From Syntrophales bacterium (GTDB taxonomy: Bacteria > Desulfobacterota > Syntrophia > Syntrophales > UBA5619), in the NCBI GenBank assembly GCA_030654195.1, contig JAURXV010000112.1, positions 1-40,110 of the forward strand: a DNA stretch of 40,110 nucleotides, given 5' to 3'. The notes beneath the pieces are model-generated. The model was not told where the DNA came from and made no database searches. It worked only from the letters and a program-made list of their open reading frames with translations. Numbering within the stretch: the first letter of the stretch is position 1; the number at the start of each line of letters is the position of its first letter. A program made the translations under genes and the position numbers. This document shows, in pieces, positions 1-8,282 of this stretch.

Positions 1-1
1 C

Positions 2-91
2 TCGGTCCACTTGAAAGACGGGTTGAGCGTCGCAGCGGAGACCATGGCGGAGTTTGGAAGGGGCAAAATAGAAGGGACCGAGGTGTATTAA
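2..91 (+). CDS. 3' end of an unidentified gene (partial)
   Basis: An open frame enters from the left edge and gives 29 residues ending in ...GKIEGTEVY before TAA. About two thirds of third positions are G or C, like the coding genes of this window, which is the only support for it being real. I do not recognise the product from so short a piece. It would be the only plus-strand gene before dinB. Confidence 0.3.
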   Translation, partial: SVHLKDGLSVAAETMAEFGRGKIEGTEVY

Positions 92-442
92 AGGTGCGAG
101 GTGCAAGGGGTATAACACTCCCCGAAAACTGGACAGGGTAACAAGGTTCATTTTACTCATCTAAATGCTACGATGACTTCAAGCGGTTATCATTGATTTT
201 CAGTGAAGCAGCCAGTGTGGACTCGTAGGTGTCGCCAATAGCCAGCGAATTCCATTTTTTCTGCCTTCGCGCTTGAGCAATACCGGTCGAAAGCTGCTAC
301 ACAAGCTTATTGGTGGCTATCGCCGGCGATGATGCTGGTGATCCTTGGATTTTGTTGATTTCCCCTTTGTGGAGCCGTTTTTCTTCTTCCTTCCAATTAT
401 CGTCACACTCTTGGCACCCAGTGGCAACAGGTTGTAAAGGAA
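92..442. other. gene-poor stretch at left edge
   Basis: About 350 bases without a convincing gene on either strand. Short frames exist but have no ribosome binding site and no recognisable motif. A minus-strand frame ending near position 160 reads through roughly 25 sensible residues and could be the tail of a decayed gene. The stretch at 116-140 resembles an insertion-sequence end, but no mate was found. Base composition is more AT-rich than in the core genes to the right. Confidence 0.4.
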
Positions 443-724
443 TTACTGAAGCTCAATTTTCAGTGGAATACCTACCGCCAAACTCGCACGTGACAGGGTA
501 GCCAAGGTAATGCCGGTATCATCTTCATCCAGCAACCGATTTACAACAGCACGGCTCGTATGCATACGAGCTGCCATTTCAGTTTTTGTGATGTGCATCC
601 TCTTCATGGCTTCTGCCAATTGCCACGCAATAACACGCTTGATAGCGGCTGCGGTTACCTCTTCCCGGATGCCCTCTTCCTTTAAGAAGTCATCAAAATC
701 GCTTCCAATATGCTGATTGCTCAT
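443..724 (-). CDS. HigA-type antitoxin, XRE-family helix-turn-helix
   Basis: A 93-residue protein that should neutralise the upstream HigB-like toxin and repress the shared promoter. Residues about 25-75 hold a helix-turn-helix of the XRE type (AEAMKRMHITKTEMAARM, then TSRAVVNRLLD), followed by a C-terminal segment (TLATLSRASLAVGIPLKIEL) typical of short HigA partners of Gp49/HigB toxins. An AGGAGG five bases before ATG at 724 sets this start; an in-frame GTG at 730 sits too close to that site. It starts 9 bases after the toxin stop, in the toxin-first order usual for hig modules. Frame and motif are intact. Confidence 0.85.
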   Translation of the reverse strand: MSNQHIGSDFDDFLKEEGIREEVTAAAIKRVIAWQLAEAMKRMHITKTEMAARMHTSRAVVNRLLDEDDTGITLATLSRASLAVGIPLKIELQ

Positions 725-733
725 ACACACCTC

Positions 734-1076
734 CTACAACTGATTCTTACGGGTCCTTGCTATCTCTAAATCCGGATTGGGCGTACCCTGCGAATTCATG
801 ATAAAAGCATGCAGCAACACCATTTGGCCGTCAACCACAGTAAATAGTACTCGAAATATCCGTCTTTCAAGATGGCTGCGAACTTCCCACAAATCTTTTT
901 TCCATTTTGCGCACCAGCGGCATACCCAGCGGCCAGCCAAACTGAACCTCTTTGATATCTGTGCCAATGATCTTTCGATCTTCCGGTGATAAATCCCGAA
1001 GGAAGTTCCTTACCGGCTCATTACCGGCTTCGGTATGGAAGAACTTTACGGACAGGATAGGCCCACTCATGGTCAT
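734..1076 (-). pseudogene. HigB/Gp49-family toxin, frameshifted
   Basis: Two overlapping frames together make one RelE-superfamily toxin of about 112 residues of the HigB/phage Gp49 type. The first frame (from ATG 1076 or 1070) gives SVKFFHTEAGNEPVRNFLRDL and ends in QFGWPLGMPLVRKMEK. The second continues DLWEVRSHLERRIFRVLF and VLLHAFIMNSQGTP. Family members read WPLGMPLV..-..LWEVRS without a break. The frames meet at a run of six A on the coding strand (plus-strand T at 896-901), and removing one A restores the gene. No good Shine-Dalgarno sequence precedes either ATG. Decay, transcriptional slippage and sequencing error all remain possible. The intact antitoxin follows directly. Confidence 0.75.
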
Positions 1077-1079
1077 ATC

Positions 1080-1095
1080 GTATCTAAAAAGATAC
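1080..1095. promoter_or_regulatory. palindrome upstream of the HigBA module, likely operator
   Basis: GTATCT-AAAA-AGATAC is a perfect 6-4-6 inverted repeat lying 4 bases upstream of the first possible toxin start. HigA-type antitoxins bind short palindromes at their own promoter, so an autoregulatory operator is the likely role. No clear -35/-10 pair was recognised around it. Confidence 0.5.
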
Positions 1096-1104
1096 TTTAT
1101 GCAA

Positions 1105-1136
1105 GTTCTTTGATGACCCAGTTCTTTGATGACCCA
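1105..1136. repeat. exact tandem duplication, 2 x 16 bp
   Basis: GTTCTTTGATGACCCA occurs twice head to tail with no gap. It lies in the non-coding gap between the TA module and the alaS terminator, just upstream of the TA palindrome. A replication-slippage duplication is the simplest explanation; a regulatory role is possible but unsupported. Confidence 0.8.
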
Positions 1137-1282
1137 GGAACTGCCAACCACCCATAATCCATCCGCATGAAATCGTCGGGAAAAGCGACGTATGGAAATC
1201 GTTGAGTTGGAGGACTTCCACACGGTGGTATTATGTTCCCGCCGTTGAAGAGATCAGACAGCAGCGGAATAGGATCTGATGA

Positions 1283-1317
1283 AAAGAACCCCGGAAGTGG
1301 ACCTTCCGGGGTTCTTT
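1283..1317 (-). terminator. intrinsic terminator of the alaS operon
   Basis: A perfect 15-bp stem, AAAGAACCCCGGAAG with its complement, closes a 5-base loop, and TTTTC follows on the minus strand. It begins 5 bases after the alaS stop. The A-rich foot makes it potentially bidirectional. It should end the pgpA-to-alaS transcription unit. Confidence 0.9.
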
Positions 1318-1322
1318 CATGT

Positions 1323-3959
1323 TCAGAGCAGGTCGGGGAGTTTCTCCAGGGCCTGCTCCAGGAGCTCCGGTTTCGGACCTCCCGCCTGCGCCATGTCGGG
1401 CCGGCCGCCGCCGCTGCCGCCGACGAGCGGGGCGATGGCCTGGATGATTTTTCCCGCATGGTACCGGTCGTTGAGATCCTTCGTCACCAGACAGAGGAGC
1501 ATCGCTTTCCCGTCCGCCCGGCTCCCGAGCAGGATGATACCGGAACGAAGCCGATCCCGGAGCTTGTCGCCTAAATCCCGGAGGGTTTTGACATCGGAGG
1601 CCTCCACGACGGTCGCAAGGACATCGATCCCGTGGATCTGACGAACGCGGCTCATCAGATCGCCGGAGTCTTTCGCCGCCAGTTTCCCTTTCAGGGCTTC
1701 GATCTCCTTCTCCAGCTCCCGTTCACGCCGAAGAAGCTTTTCCGTTCTGTCCGCCGTCTCCAGAAGGCCGATCCTCAGGAGTCCGGCCGTCTTCCGGAGT
1801 TCATCCTCCGCGCGCTGCACATGGGCAACGGCCGCGTGTCCCGTCAACGCTTCGATCCGGCGAACGCCTGCGGCTATGGACGACTCATGGACGATCTTCA
1901 AAAAGCCGATCTCCCCCGTCCTTTTCACATGCGTCCCTCCGCAGAGCTCGCTGCTGAATCCGGCCATCCCGACAACGCGGACCGTCTCCCCGTATTTCTC
2001 GTCGAAGAGCGCCGTCGCCCCGGTCTTCACCGCCTCCGCAAGGGGCATCACAGCGGTTTCGACAGGGGCATTCGCCCGGATCATCCGGTTGGCCAGCTCC
2101 TCTACCCTCGCCAGCTCTTCCTCCTCGATCTTCGAAAAATGGGTGAAGTCAAAGCGGAGGTGATCGGCGTTCACCAGGGAGCCGGACTGCTTGACATGCT
2201 CCCCGAGGACCTGCTTCAGCGCGGCCTGGAGAAGATGCGTCCCCGAATGATTGGCCTCCGTCGCCCGCCGGGTTTCTTTATCCACCTTCAGGAGAATCTC
2301 ATCCCCCGTCCGAAGCTTCCCCTTTTTCATACGGCCGAGATGGCTGATCAGGTTGTCGAGAGGCCGCTTCGTATCCGTGACCTCGAAATGAAAGCCGTCG
2401 CCCTCGATCACGCCGGTGTCGCCGACCTGACCGCCGATTTCCCCGTAAAACGGGGTTTTGGAAACAATGACCTCTGCCTCCTCCCCCTCTCCAATCTCCG
2501 TTACCGGCCGGCCCTGTGTCAGCAGCGCGGCCACGCGCGAGCGGTCCTCCGTCACCCCTTCATGGCCCGTGAATATCGTCGCGATCCCTTCAATGGATAG
2601 ACGGTGGTAAACCTCGGAGATCGCCTCCTGCCCGCTCCCCTTCCAGGATTCGCGCGCCTTCTCCCGCTGGGCGGCCATCGCCTTCTCGAAGCCCTCCATG
2701 TCGAGGGCGAGGCTGTCCTTCCGGACGATATCCGCCGTGAGGTCCGTCGGGAAACCGAAGGTGTCGTAGAGCTTGAAAATGACATCACCTGGGATCACCT
2801 CCCCGCCGGTTTCTTTCAGAACGGCCACCTCCTCCTGAAGGATCCGGAGGCCGGCGTCGAGGGTCTCGATGAAACGGTGCTCCTCGCTCTCCACGACCTT
2901 CCGGATGTAGGCGGCTTTGTCGACCAGGTCCGGGTAGGCCCCCTTCATTTCGTTGATCACGACCCCGCACACCTCATGGAGGAAGGGCCGGTTCATGCCA
3001 AGGAGTTTCCCGTGGCGCGCCGCCCTCCGGAGGATCCGCCGGAGGACATAGCCGCGCCCTTCGTTGCTCGGGAGGACGCCGTCGCCGATCAGGAAGGCCA
3101 CGGCGCGGCTGTGGTCGGCGATGACGCGGATCGAAATGTCGTCCTCCCCGTTTTTCCCGAAGGTCCGGCCGCTGATCTCTTCGATGAAGCGGATGATCCC
3201 GGTGAAGAGATCGGACGCGTAGTTGCTGGTCACCCCCTGGACGACGGCGGCCAGGCGCTCGAGGCCCATCCCCGTGTCGATGTTCGGCTTCGGCAGCGGA
3301 TTCAGCTTCCCGGCGGCGTCGCGGTCGAACTGGGTAAAGACGAGGTTCCAGATCTCGAGGTGCCGGTCGCATTCGCAGTTCACGTCGCACGCCGGGCTTC
3401 CGCAGCCCGTCCCCTCCCCCTGGTCGAAGAGGATCTCGGAACAGGGACCGCACGGGCCGGTCTCCCCCATCATCCAGAAGTTGCTCTTCTCCCCCATCCG
3501 GACGATCCGCTCCTCCGGGACCCCCATCCCGTCATGCCAGATCCCAAACGCCTCGTCGTCGTCCGTATAGATCGTGATCCATAGCCTCTCCTTCGGCAAA
3601 CCCATGATGACGGTCAGGTATTCCCACGCCCAGGCAATGGCCTCGGCCTTGAAATAATCCCCGAAGGAGAAGTTTCCCAGCATCTCGAAGAAGGTGTGGT
3701 GGCGCGCCGTGACGCCGACGTTTTCCAGATCGTTGTGCTTCCCGCCTGCCCGGACGCACTTCTGCGAGGTCGCCGCCCGGCGGTAGCTCCGCTCCTCCAG
3801 CCCCAGAAAACAGTTTTTGAACTGCACCATTCCGGCGTTGGTGAAAAGGAGTGTCGGGTCGTCCTTGGGAACGAGAGGGGAACTGGCAATCCGCGCATGC
3901 CCTTTCCCTTCGAAAAATTTCAGAAAACTCTCCCGGATCTCACTCCCCGTCATCGTCAT
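1323..3959 (-). CDS. alaS: alanyl-tRNA synthetase
   Basis: Charges tRNA(Ala) with alanine in the cytoplasm and edits mischarged Ser/Gly. The 878 residues match the usual length of about 875. The N-terminal class II catalytic core is clear (FLKFFEGKGH, SSPLVP.DDPTLLFTNAGM, GNFSFGDYFK). The editing domain has the zinc ligands HSGTHLL near residue 567 and CGGTH near 665. The C-terminal C-Ala domain ends in GGSGGGRPDMAQAGG. ATG at 3959 has GAGGAGG nine bases upstream; ATG 3953 is the alternative. The start overlaps the end of recX by 20 bases, so it is probably translated from the recA-recX message. A strong terminator follows. Confidence 0.98.
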   Translation of the reverse strand: MTMTGSEIRESFLKFFEGKGHARIASSPLVPKDDPTLLFTNAGMVQFKNCFLGLEERSYRRAATSQKCVRAGGKHNDLENVGVTARHHTFFEMLGNFSFGDYFKAEAIAWAWEYLTVIMGLPKERLWITIYTDDDEAFGIWHDGMGVPEERIVRMGEKSNFWMMGETGPCGPCSEILFDQGEGTGCGSPACDVNCECDRHLEIWNLVFTQFDRDAAGKLNPLPKPNIDTGMGLERLAAVVQGVTSNYASDLFTGIIRFIEEISGRTFGKNGEDDISIRVIADHSRAVAFLIGDGVLPSNEGRGYVLRRILRRAARHGKLLGMNRPFLHEVCGVVINEMKGAYPDLVDKAAYIRKVVESEEHRFIETLDAGLRILQEEVAVLKETGGEVIPGDVIFKLYDTFGFPTDLTADIVRKDSLALDMEGFEKAMAAQREKARESWKGSGQEAISEVYHRLSIEGIATIFTGHEGVTEDRSRVAALLTQGRPVTEIGEGEEAEVIVSKTPFYGEIGGQVGDTGVIEGDGFHFEVTDTKRPLDNLISHLGRMKKGKLRTGDEILLKVDKETRRATEANHSGTHLLQAALKQVLGEHVKQSGSLVNADHLRFDFTHFSKIEEEELARVEELANRMIRANAPVETAVMPLAEAVKTGATALFDEKYGETVRVVGMAGFSSELCGGTHVKRTGEIGFLKIVHESSIAAGVRRIEALTGHAAVAHVQRAEDELRKTAGLLRIGLLETADRTEKLLRRERELEKEIEALKGKLAAKDSGDLMSRVRQIHGIDVLATVVEASDVKTLRDLGDKLRDRLRSGIILLGSRADGKAMLLCLVTKDLNDRYHAGKIIQAIAPLVGGSGGGRPDMAQAGGPKPELLEQALEKLPDLL

Positions 3960-4440
3960 GGAACACTTCCTCCTCTGTTTTTTTCAGTATCTTCAAGATG
4001 AGTCCGGTGGGGAATCCCTTCCCCATCAGACTTCTGGCCAATCCGGCCTTTTCCCGTTCGTTCAGCGCGGCGACCGGCCGTCCCCGGATCTTCTTCCGGA
4101 GCAGCCGTCTTGCCGCCTCCTCCTCGTCGAGCTCCCCGCGGACCTCCGCGATCACCCGTGCAGAGAGCCCCGCGTCGATCCCCCGCTCCCGGAGATCAAA
4201 GGCGATCCGCCGGTCTCCCGCGAGGCGGCTCACCGCAAGCACCCGCGCCCGCTGCCTCGCGAAGGCCTCATCGTTCAGGTAGCCGAGCTCCCGGCACCGC
4301 CGGACAACCTGCTCGATGACCGGCGCCGAGAAACCGCCTTCCCGCAGTTTTGCGCTCAACTCCTTTTCGCTGTGCGCCCGGAGGGTCAGCAGGCGGAAGG
4401 CCTTTCCTTCGGCCCGGCCGTACTCGCGGTCCTCGTTCAT
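3940..4440 (-). CDS. recX: regulatory protein RecX
   Basis: Binds RecA filaments and modulates recombinase activity. The 166 residues fit the family, which is built of three-helix repeats: an N-terminal repeat with LLTLRAHSEKELSAKL, a central GYLNDEAFARQ motif near residues 53-65, and a C-terminal repeat ending in LARSLMGKGFPTGLI. It starts 3 bases after the recA stop, the classical recA-recX arrangement, and its 3' end overlaps alaS by 20 bases. Co-transcription with recA is strongly suggested. The frame is intact. Confidence 0.95.
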   Translation of the reverse strand: MNEDREYGRAEGKAFRLLTLRAHSEKELSAKLREGGFSAPVIEQVVRRCRELGYLNDEAFARQRARVLAVSRLAGDRRIAFDLRERGIDAGLSARVIAEVRGELDEEEAARRLLRKKIRGRPVAALNEREKAGLARSLMGKGFPTGLILKILKKTEEEVFHDDDGE

Positions 4441-4443
4441 ATC

Positions 4444-5478
4444 TTATTTCGGTTCTTCCTTCACAACGGCAGCGGCCTTCGGCTTCAGACCCAGCTTCTC
4501 GCGGACCTCCGCCTCGACCTGCGCCAGGATCTCCCCGTTTTCCTTCAGGAATGTTCGGGTGTTGTCCCGCCCCTGGCCGAGGCGCTCCCCCTTGTAGGAG
4601 TACCAGGCGCCGCTCTTTTCGATGATGCCTTTGTCCGCCGCCAGGTCAATGACATCGCCCTCCTTCGAGATCCCTTCGCCAAAAATGATATCAAATTCCG
4701 TCTCCCGGAAGGGGGGCGCGACCTTGTTTTTGACGACCTTCACCCGGGTGCGGAAGCCGAGCACGTCCTGTCCCGTCTTGATCGCGCTCACCTTCCGGAT
4801 GTCGAGACGCATCGTCGCGTAGAACTTGAGTGCGTTGCCGCCCGTGGTCGTCTCGGGATTCCCGAAGAAGACGCCGATCTTCATCCGGAGCTGGTTGATG
4901 AAGATCACGGTCGTCTTGGACTTGCTGATGCTCCCCGTCAGCTTCCGGAGGGCCTGCGACATCAGGCGCGCCTGGAGCCCCATCTGGGCGTCCCCCATCT
5001 CCCCCTCGAGCTCAGCCTTGGGGACGAGGGCGGCCACGGAATCGACGACGAGAACGTCCAGCGCCCCGCTCCGGACAAGGGTCTCGGAGATCTCGAGCGC
5101 CTGCTCTCCCGTGTCGGGCTGGGAGATCAGGAGGTCATCCGTGTTGACGCCGATCTTTCTCGCGTAGGTGACGTCGAGGGCGTGCTCGGCATCGATGAAG
5201 GCCGCGAGCCCCCCGAGTTTCTGCGCCTCGGCCACAATATGAAGGGCCAGCGTCGTCTTCCCGCCCGATTCGGGGCCGAAGATCTCGATGACTCTCCCCC
5301 GCGGGACCCCGCCGATGCCAAGCGCGATGTCGAGGCTGATCGACCCCGTGGAGATCGCGGGTATGTCGGAAATCACCTCCCCGCCGCCCAGCCTCATGAT
5401 CGCCCCCTTCCCGAACTGCCTCTCGATCTGCGTGATCGCCAGATCAACCGCCTTTGCCCTTTCCGTATCCGTTCCCAT
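4444..5478 (-). CDS. recA: recombinase RecA
   Basis: ATP-dependent strand-exchange protein of homologous recombination and co-protease of the SOS response. The 344 residues are normal length. Walker A is GPESGGKT (about residues 68-75), Walker B is [15 protein letters not shown], loop L2 reads [27 protein letters not shown] (quoted only to locate it, near 190-220), and the C-terminus is acidic and lysine-rich. A longer in-frame start exists at 5535, but AAGGAGG lies just before ATG 5478, and [15 protein letters not shown] is the expected N-terminus. It lies 66 bases after thpR. I saw no LexA-like palindrome in that gap, so SOS control, if any, would act further upstream. Confidence 0.98.
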   Translation of the reverse strand: MGTDTERAKAVDLAITQIERQFGKGAIMRLGGGEVISDIPAISTGSISLDIALGIGGVPRGRVIEIFGPESGGKTTLALHIVAEAQKLGGLAAFIDAEHALDVTYARKIGVNTDDLLISQPDTGEQALEISETLVRSGALDVLVVDSVAALVPKAELEGEMGDAQMGLQARLMSQALRKLTGSISKSKTTVIFINQLRMKIGVFFGNPETTTGGNALKFYATMRLDIRKVSAIKTGQDVLGFRTRVKVVKNKVAPPFRETEFDIIFGEGISKEGDVIDLAADKGIIEKSGAWYSYKGERLGQGRDNTRTFLKENGEILAQVEAEVREKLGLKPKAAAVVKEEPK

Positions 5479-5544
5479 AGACACCTCCTTCGTCCCTCTC
5501 CCCGGTCCGTGCTGTTGTTTGGATGTTACCCTCACGTTTCGGCC

Positions 5545-6138
5545 CTACGCCCCCTCCTGCCCCGCAAAGGGATACCCTGCAAGCCGCGTGTAAACCGCCC
5601 CCCGGGGCGTCAGTTCGCTTTGAAACAGGCTGAGACCGGAGGCTGTAAACCGTCCCGCTGTATACGTTTTTTCCTTTTCCAGCGCCTCCGCGAGACCGAT
5701 CAGCCCTTTCGGCGATTTGATCCGTCCCAGCGTGAGATGCGGCCGGAAGGGCCGCTCCTCGGGCGGAAAGCCGACCTCCCGGAGCGCCCTCTCCAGCCCC
5801 TGCTGAAAAGTCACCAGCCGCGCCACCTCGCCGTTCATCCCCAGATAGACGACCCGGGGCCGGCTCGGGTCGGGAAAAACACCCGTACCGCCGATCGCGA
5901 GTTCGAATGGTCCGACCGCCGCCGCGGCCTGCCCCGCGACGGTCGAAATGTTTACGACCGCATTTTCGGAGATGTCGCCGAAGAATTTCAGGGTCAGGTG
6001 GATCCCCTCCGGCCGGACCCAGCGGAGATCCCCGTGGATGAGTTTCCGCAACCGGTTCTGAATCCGCTCGATCTCCCGGAGGATCTCCTCCGGCGGATCG
6101 AGCGCCAGAAAGGCCCGGATCGTCCGTTCAGCCGTCAT
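5545..6138 (-). CDS. thpR: RNA 2',3'-cyclic phosphodiesterase (2'-5' RNA ligase family)
   Basis: A 2H-phosphoesterase of 197 residues acting on 2',3'-cyclic phosphate or 2'-5' linked RNA ends. Both HxT catalytic motifs are present: HLTLKFFG near residue 48 and HLTLGRIKSP near residue 134, with the typical N-terminus RAFLALDPPEEI. Its first 11 bases overlap the end of cinA, and recA follows after 66 bases; this cinA-thpR-recA order is common in bacteria. The cellular substrate of ThpR is not settled. Confidence 0.95.
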   Translation of the reverse strand: MTAERTIRAFLALDPPEEILREIERIQNRLRKLIHGDLRWVRPEGIHLTLKFFGDISENAVVNISTVAGQAAAAVGPFELAIGGTGVFPDPSRPRVVYLGMNGEVARLVTFQQGLERALREVGFPPEERPFRPHLTLGRIKSPKGLIGLAEALEKEKTYTAGRFTASGLSLFQSELTPRGAVYTRLAGYPFAGQEGA

Positions 6139-7387
6139 CGCGCAACTCCCCGGTCAAATATCGCCAGAGCATCAACAGCGCGGCCTGCGAGGCCATGACC
6201 TTGTTCCGCCGCCGCTCCCAGCGGAAGGCGTAAGGACGGCAGACGGTCGTCTCGCCGCAGGCGAGCGCGATGAAGACCGTCCCCACCGGCTTCGCCTCCG
6301 TCCCGCCTGAGGGACCGGCGATCCCGGTCACGGCGAGGCCCAGGTCGGTTCCCGCCGACTTCCGGACCCCCTCCGCCATCAGACGCGCCGTCTCGGCGCT
6401 GACCGCCCCGTACTCCCGGATCACCACCTCCGGAACGCCAAGCAGGGCGGTCTTGGCCTCGTTGCTGTAGGTCACGACGCCGCGTTCGAGAAAAGCGGAG
6501 CTGCCGGGGATGTCGGTGAGACGATCCGTGATCAGGCCGCCCGTGCAGGACTCGGCCACGGCGAGCGTGAGCTTCCGCTCCGTCATCCGCCCGGCGACGT
6601 TTCCCGCAAGTGACTCCTCTCCTTTGGCGAAGATATATTTCGAAAGCCTTGCCTCGACCCTCGCCCCCGCCTCGCGGAGCTTTTCCCCAGCCGCGTCCGC
6701 AGAGGACTCCCGCGCCGTCAGGACAAGGTGGTTCTCGGGAAAGTTCGGGTAGAAACCGATCCCGACCCCGAGGCCCGCAAGATCCGCATCGGCCATCGCG
6801 TCGTCCACCGCCGCCTCGGAGAGCCCGAAGAGCTTGAAGGTAAACGTCTCCACGTGGAGGGCGGCCTCCGGAAACGCCTTCCGGAAAAGAGGGATCACCC
6901 CCTCGGGAAGCATCCTCCGGGCCTCGGCGGGAACGCCCGGGATAACCGCGACGATCCGCCCCTCCCGCCGCAGCGCGAAGCCGGCCGCCGTCCCATTCGG
7001 GTTGGGGATGATCTCCGCCCCCTCCGGGAAAACGGCCTGTTTGGCGTTGTTCTCCGTCCACGGCAGGCGGAATTTCTCAAAACGGCGCCGGATATGCGCG
7101 AGGATGGCGGGGTCGCTGTACAGCCCCAGGCCGAACGCCTTGGCCAAGGCCACCGTCGTGATGTCGTCGGCCGTGGGGCCGAGGCCCCCCGTCACGATCA
7201 CCGCATCGACGCGGGCCAGCAGATGCGCGAGCGCATCACGGATGGCGCCGTCGTCATCGCCCACGGAGATCATCCCCGCGACCGCCCATCCCTGCTCCTG
7301 CATCGTGCGGGCAATCAGGGAGGAATTGGTATCCTGGATCCGACCGCTCGTCAACTCGTTTCCGATCGTCAATATGCCGATTTTCAT
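6128..7387 (-). CDS. cinA: CinA-family protein (molybdopterin-binding domain plus NMN amidase-like domain)
   Basis: 419 residues with two domains. The N-terminal MoCF-binding/ADP-ribose pyrophosphatase-like part runs from MKIGILTIGNELTSGR to VIVTGGLGPTADD. The C-terminal nicotinamide-nucleotide amidase (PncC-like) part begins near residue 265 with LAVAESCTGGLI and continues GAVSAETA and VTGIAGPSGGT. Together these serve pyridine nucleotide salvage. An in-frame TTG at 7411 is possible, but ATG 7387 gives the canonical N-terminus. No strong Shine-Dalgarno sequence is seen. It overlaps thpR downstream and is separated from pgpA upstream by 204 bases that hold a long inverted repeat. Confidence 0.95.
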   Translation of the reverse strand: MKIGILTIGNELTSGRIQDTNSSLIARTMQEQGWAVAGMISVGDDDGAIRDALAHLLARVDAVIVTGGLGPTADDITTVALAKAFGLGLYSDPAILAHIRRRFEKFRLPWTENNAKQAVFPEGAEIIPNPNGTAAGFALRREGRIVAVIPGVPAEARRMLPEGVIPLFRKAFPEAALHVETFTFKLFGLSEAAVDDAMADADLAGLGVGIGFYPNFPENHLVLTARESSADAAGEKLREAGARVEARLSKYIFAKGEESLAGNVAGRMTERKLTLAVAESCTGGLITDRLTDIPGSSAFLERGVVTYSNEAKTALLGVPEVVIREYGAVSAETARLMAEGVRKSAGTDLGLAVTGIAGPSGGTEAKPVGTVFIALACGETTVCRPYAFRWERRRNKVMASQAALLMLWRYLTGELRDDG

Positions 7388-7444
7388 CTCATCATCCCAA
7401 ATAAAAGACAATCCCGAAAATATGCGGTGACCCCTTTGCGCAAC

Positions 7445-7562
7445 TTGAAAATCGGATCCCGGAAGCGCGCATTGGAGATTTTTCGGGGTACCCTGCCCCG
7501 CAGCGTAGCGAGGAGGCGCAGGGTCGAAAAATGTCCAGCGCGCGGAGGGATACGATTTTCAA
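7445..7562. repeat. 118-bp imperfect inverted repeat between pgpA and cinA
   Basis: The outer arms TTGAAAATCGGATCCC and GGGATACGATTTTCAA pair with one mismatch. Further in, GCGCGC pairs with GCGCGC, GGAGATTTTTCG with CGAAAAATGTCC, and ACCCTGC with GCAGGGT, leaving a loop of about 25 bases. The element fills most of the 204-base gap within the pgpA-cinA unit and would form a long stem-loop in RNA or single-stranded DNA. It resembles the palindromic intergenic repeats (REP/BIME- or MITE-like) common in Deltaproteobacteria. Whether it is repeated in the genome cannot be seen here. No gene lies in it. Confidence 0.8.
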
Positions 7563-7591
7563 AGGACACGTGAGATTTCTCTCCTCCGCTC

Positions 7592-8062
7592 TCATATCCC
7601 CAGCCACCGGATCAGAACCTGAAGCGCCAGATTGCCGTAGACGCCCGCCGCCAGATCGTCCGCAACCACCCCGCAACCGCCCGGGAGCCGCTCCTGAAAG
7701 AGCCGCGCCGGGAAGGGCTTCACGATATCGAACAGCCGGAACAGCACAAAACCCAGAACCACATGGGGCGCCGTCGGCGCAACCAAAAAGAGGGTCCACT
7801 GGAGGCCGGCGATCTCGTCGATTACGATGCACTGCGCGTCCTTCCGGCCGAAGAGCTTCTCCGCCTCATCCGCGACATGCCAGGCGAGGCAGGTAAAGGC
7901 CAGAACCGTGATCAGCCAGATCGGCCACGGCAGGACCGAAAAGAGCAGGTACAGCGGGATGCCGACCAGTGTTCCCGCCGTCCCCGGCGCCAGGGGCGCA
8001 AGCCCGCTCCCGAAACCCGTGGCCAATATCTTGATCCATCTTTCGTTCAGGGCACACCTCAC
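7592..8062 (-). CDS. pgpA: phosphatidylglycerophosphatase A
   Basis: Inner-membrane enzyme that removes the phosphate from phosphatidylglycerol phosphate. The 156 residues show the family signatures: ATGFGSGLAPLAPGTAGTLVG at the N-terminus, DEIAGLQW near residue 90, FRLFDIVKPFPARLFQ near 107-122, and GGCGVVADDLAAGVYGNL near the end. Several hydrophobic helices are visible. The start is uncertain: GTG 8062 is the only upstream candidate, has no Shine-Dalgarno sequence, and directly abuts a palindromic repeat starting at 8063. That repeat may have inserted at the very start of the gene. It is the first gene of the minus-strand housekeeping cluster. Confidence 0.92.
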   Translation of the reverse strand: MRCALNERWIKILATGFGSGLAPLAPGTAGTLVGIPLYLLFSVLPWPIWLITVLAFTCLAWHVADEAEKLFGRKDAQCIVIDEIAGLQWTLFLVAPTAPHVVLGFVLFRLFDIVKPFPARLFQERLPGGCGVVADDLAAGVYGNLALQVLIRWLGI

Positions 8063-8183
8063 GGCTGTTGAAAAACGCCCGTCTGCGGCGTTCCCTCATC
8101 CTTCGTCGCTGCGACGTACGCGAAAGTACGTCTCGCTCCTTAAGGATTTCGGAGGCCTTGCATCCAGACATTTTTGAACAGCC
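8063..8183. repeat. 121-bp palindromic intergenic repeat (MITE/REP-like)
   Basis: The ends GGCTGTTGAAAAA and TTTTTGAACAGCC are inverted copies with one mismatch. Inner parts pair patchily (GTCTG with CAGAC) around a central hairpin, GACGTAC..GTACGTC. From memory, repeats with these ends and a similar central hairpin are abundant in Geobacter/Syntrophus-type genomes. It sits in the divergent gap between pgpA and dinB. It may act as a bidirectional stem-loop or be a non-autonomous mobile element; no coding capacity is credible. Confidence 0.8.
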
Positions 8184-8282
8184 TTTTTTCCTCAAGCGGA
8201 TCCGGGCGTGCGTTGCCGCATACCGGCGGTAAACTAACCTCTTTTACCCCGCGCTGTCAATGACGACTTCGCAAAAAACCCC

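Noticed and set aside
116-140. Sequence like CCCGAAAACTGGACAG resembling an insertion-sequence end
   Set aside because: No second inverted end, target duplication or transposase was found in the window.
896-902. Programmed -1 frameshift at A AAA AAG in the HigB-like toxin
   Set aside because: The heptamer is not in the required phase with the zero frame, and the shift needed is +1. Slippage or a mutation fits better.
2604-3584. Long plus-strand frames opposite alaS
   Set aside because: GC-rich antisense shadows of alaS with low-complexity, Arg/Pro/Asp-rich translations and no ribosome sites.
3817-6198. A 793-codon plus-strand open frame across recX, recA and thpR
   Set aside because: It is antisense to three unmistakable genes, and its translation is Arg/Pro/Leu-rich without any domain.
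6135-7061. Second minus-strand frame overlapping cinA
   Set aside because: Gly/Arg-rich shadow of cinA in another frame.
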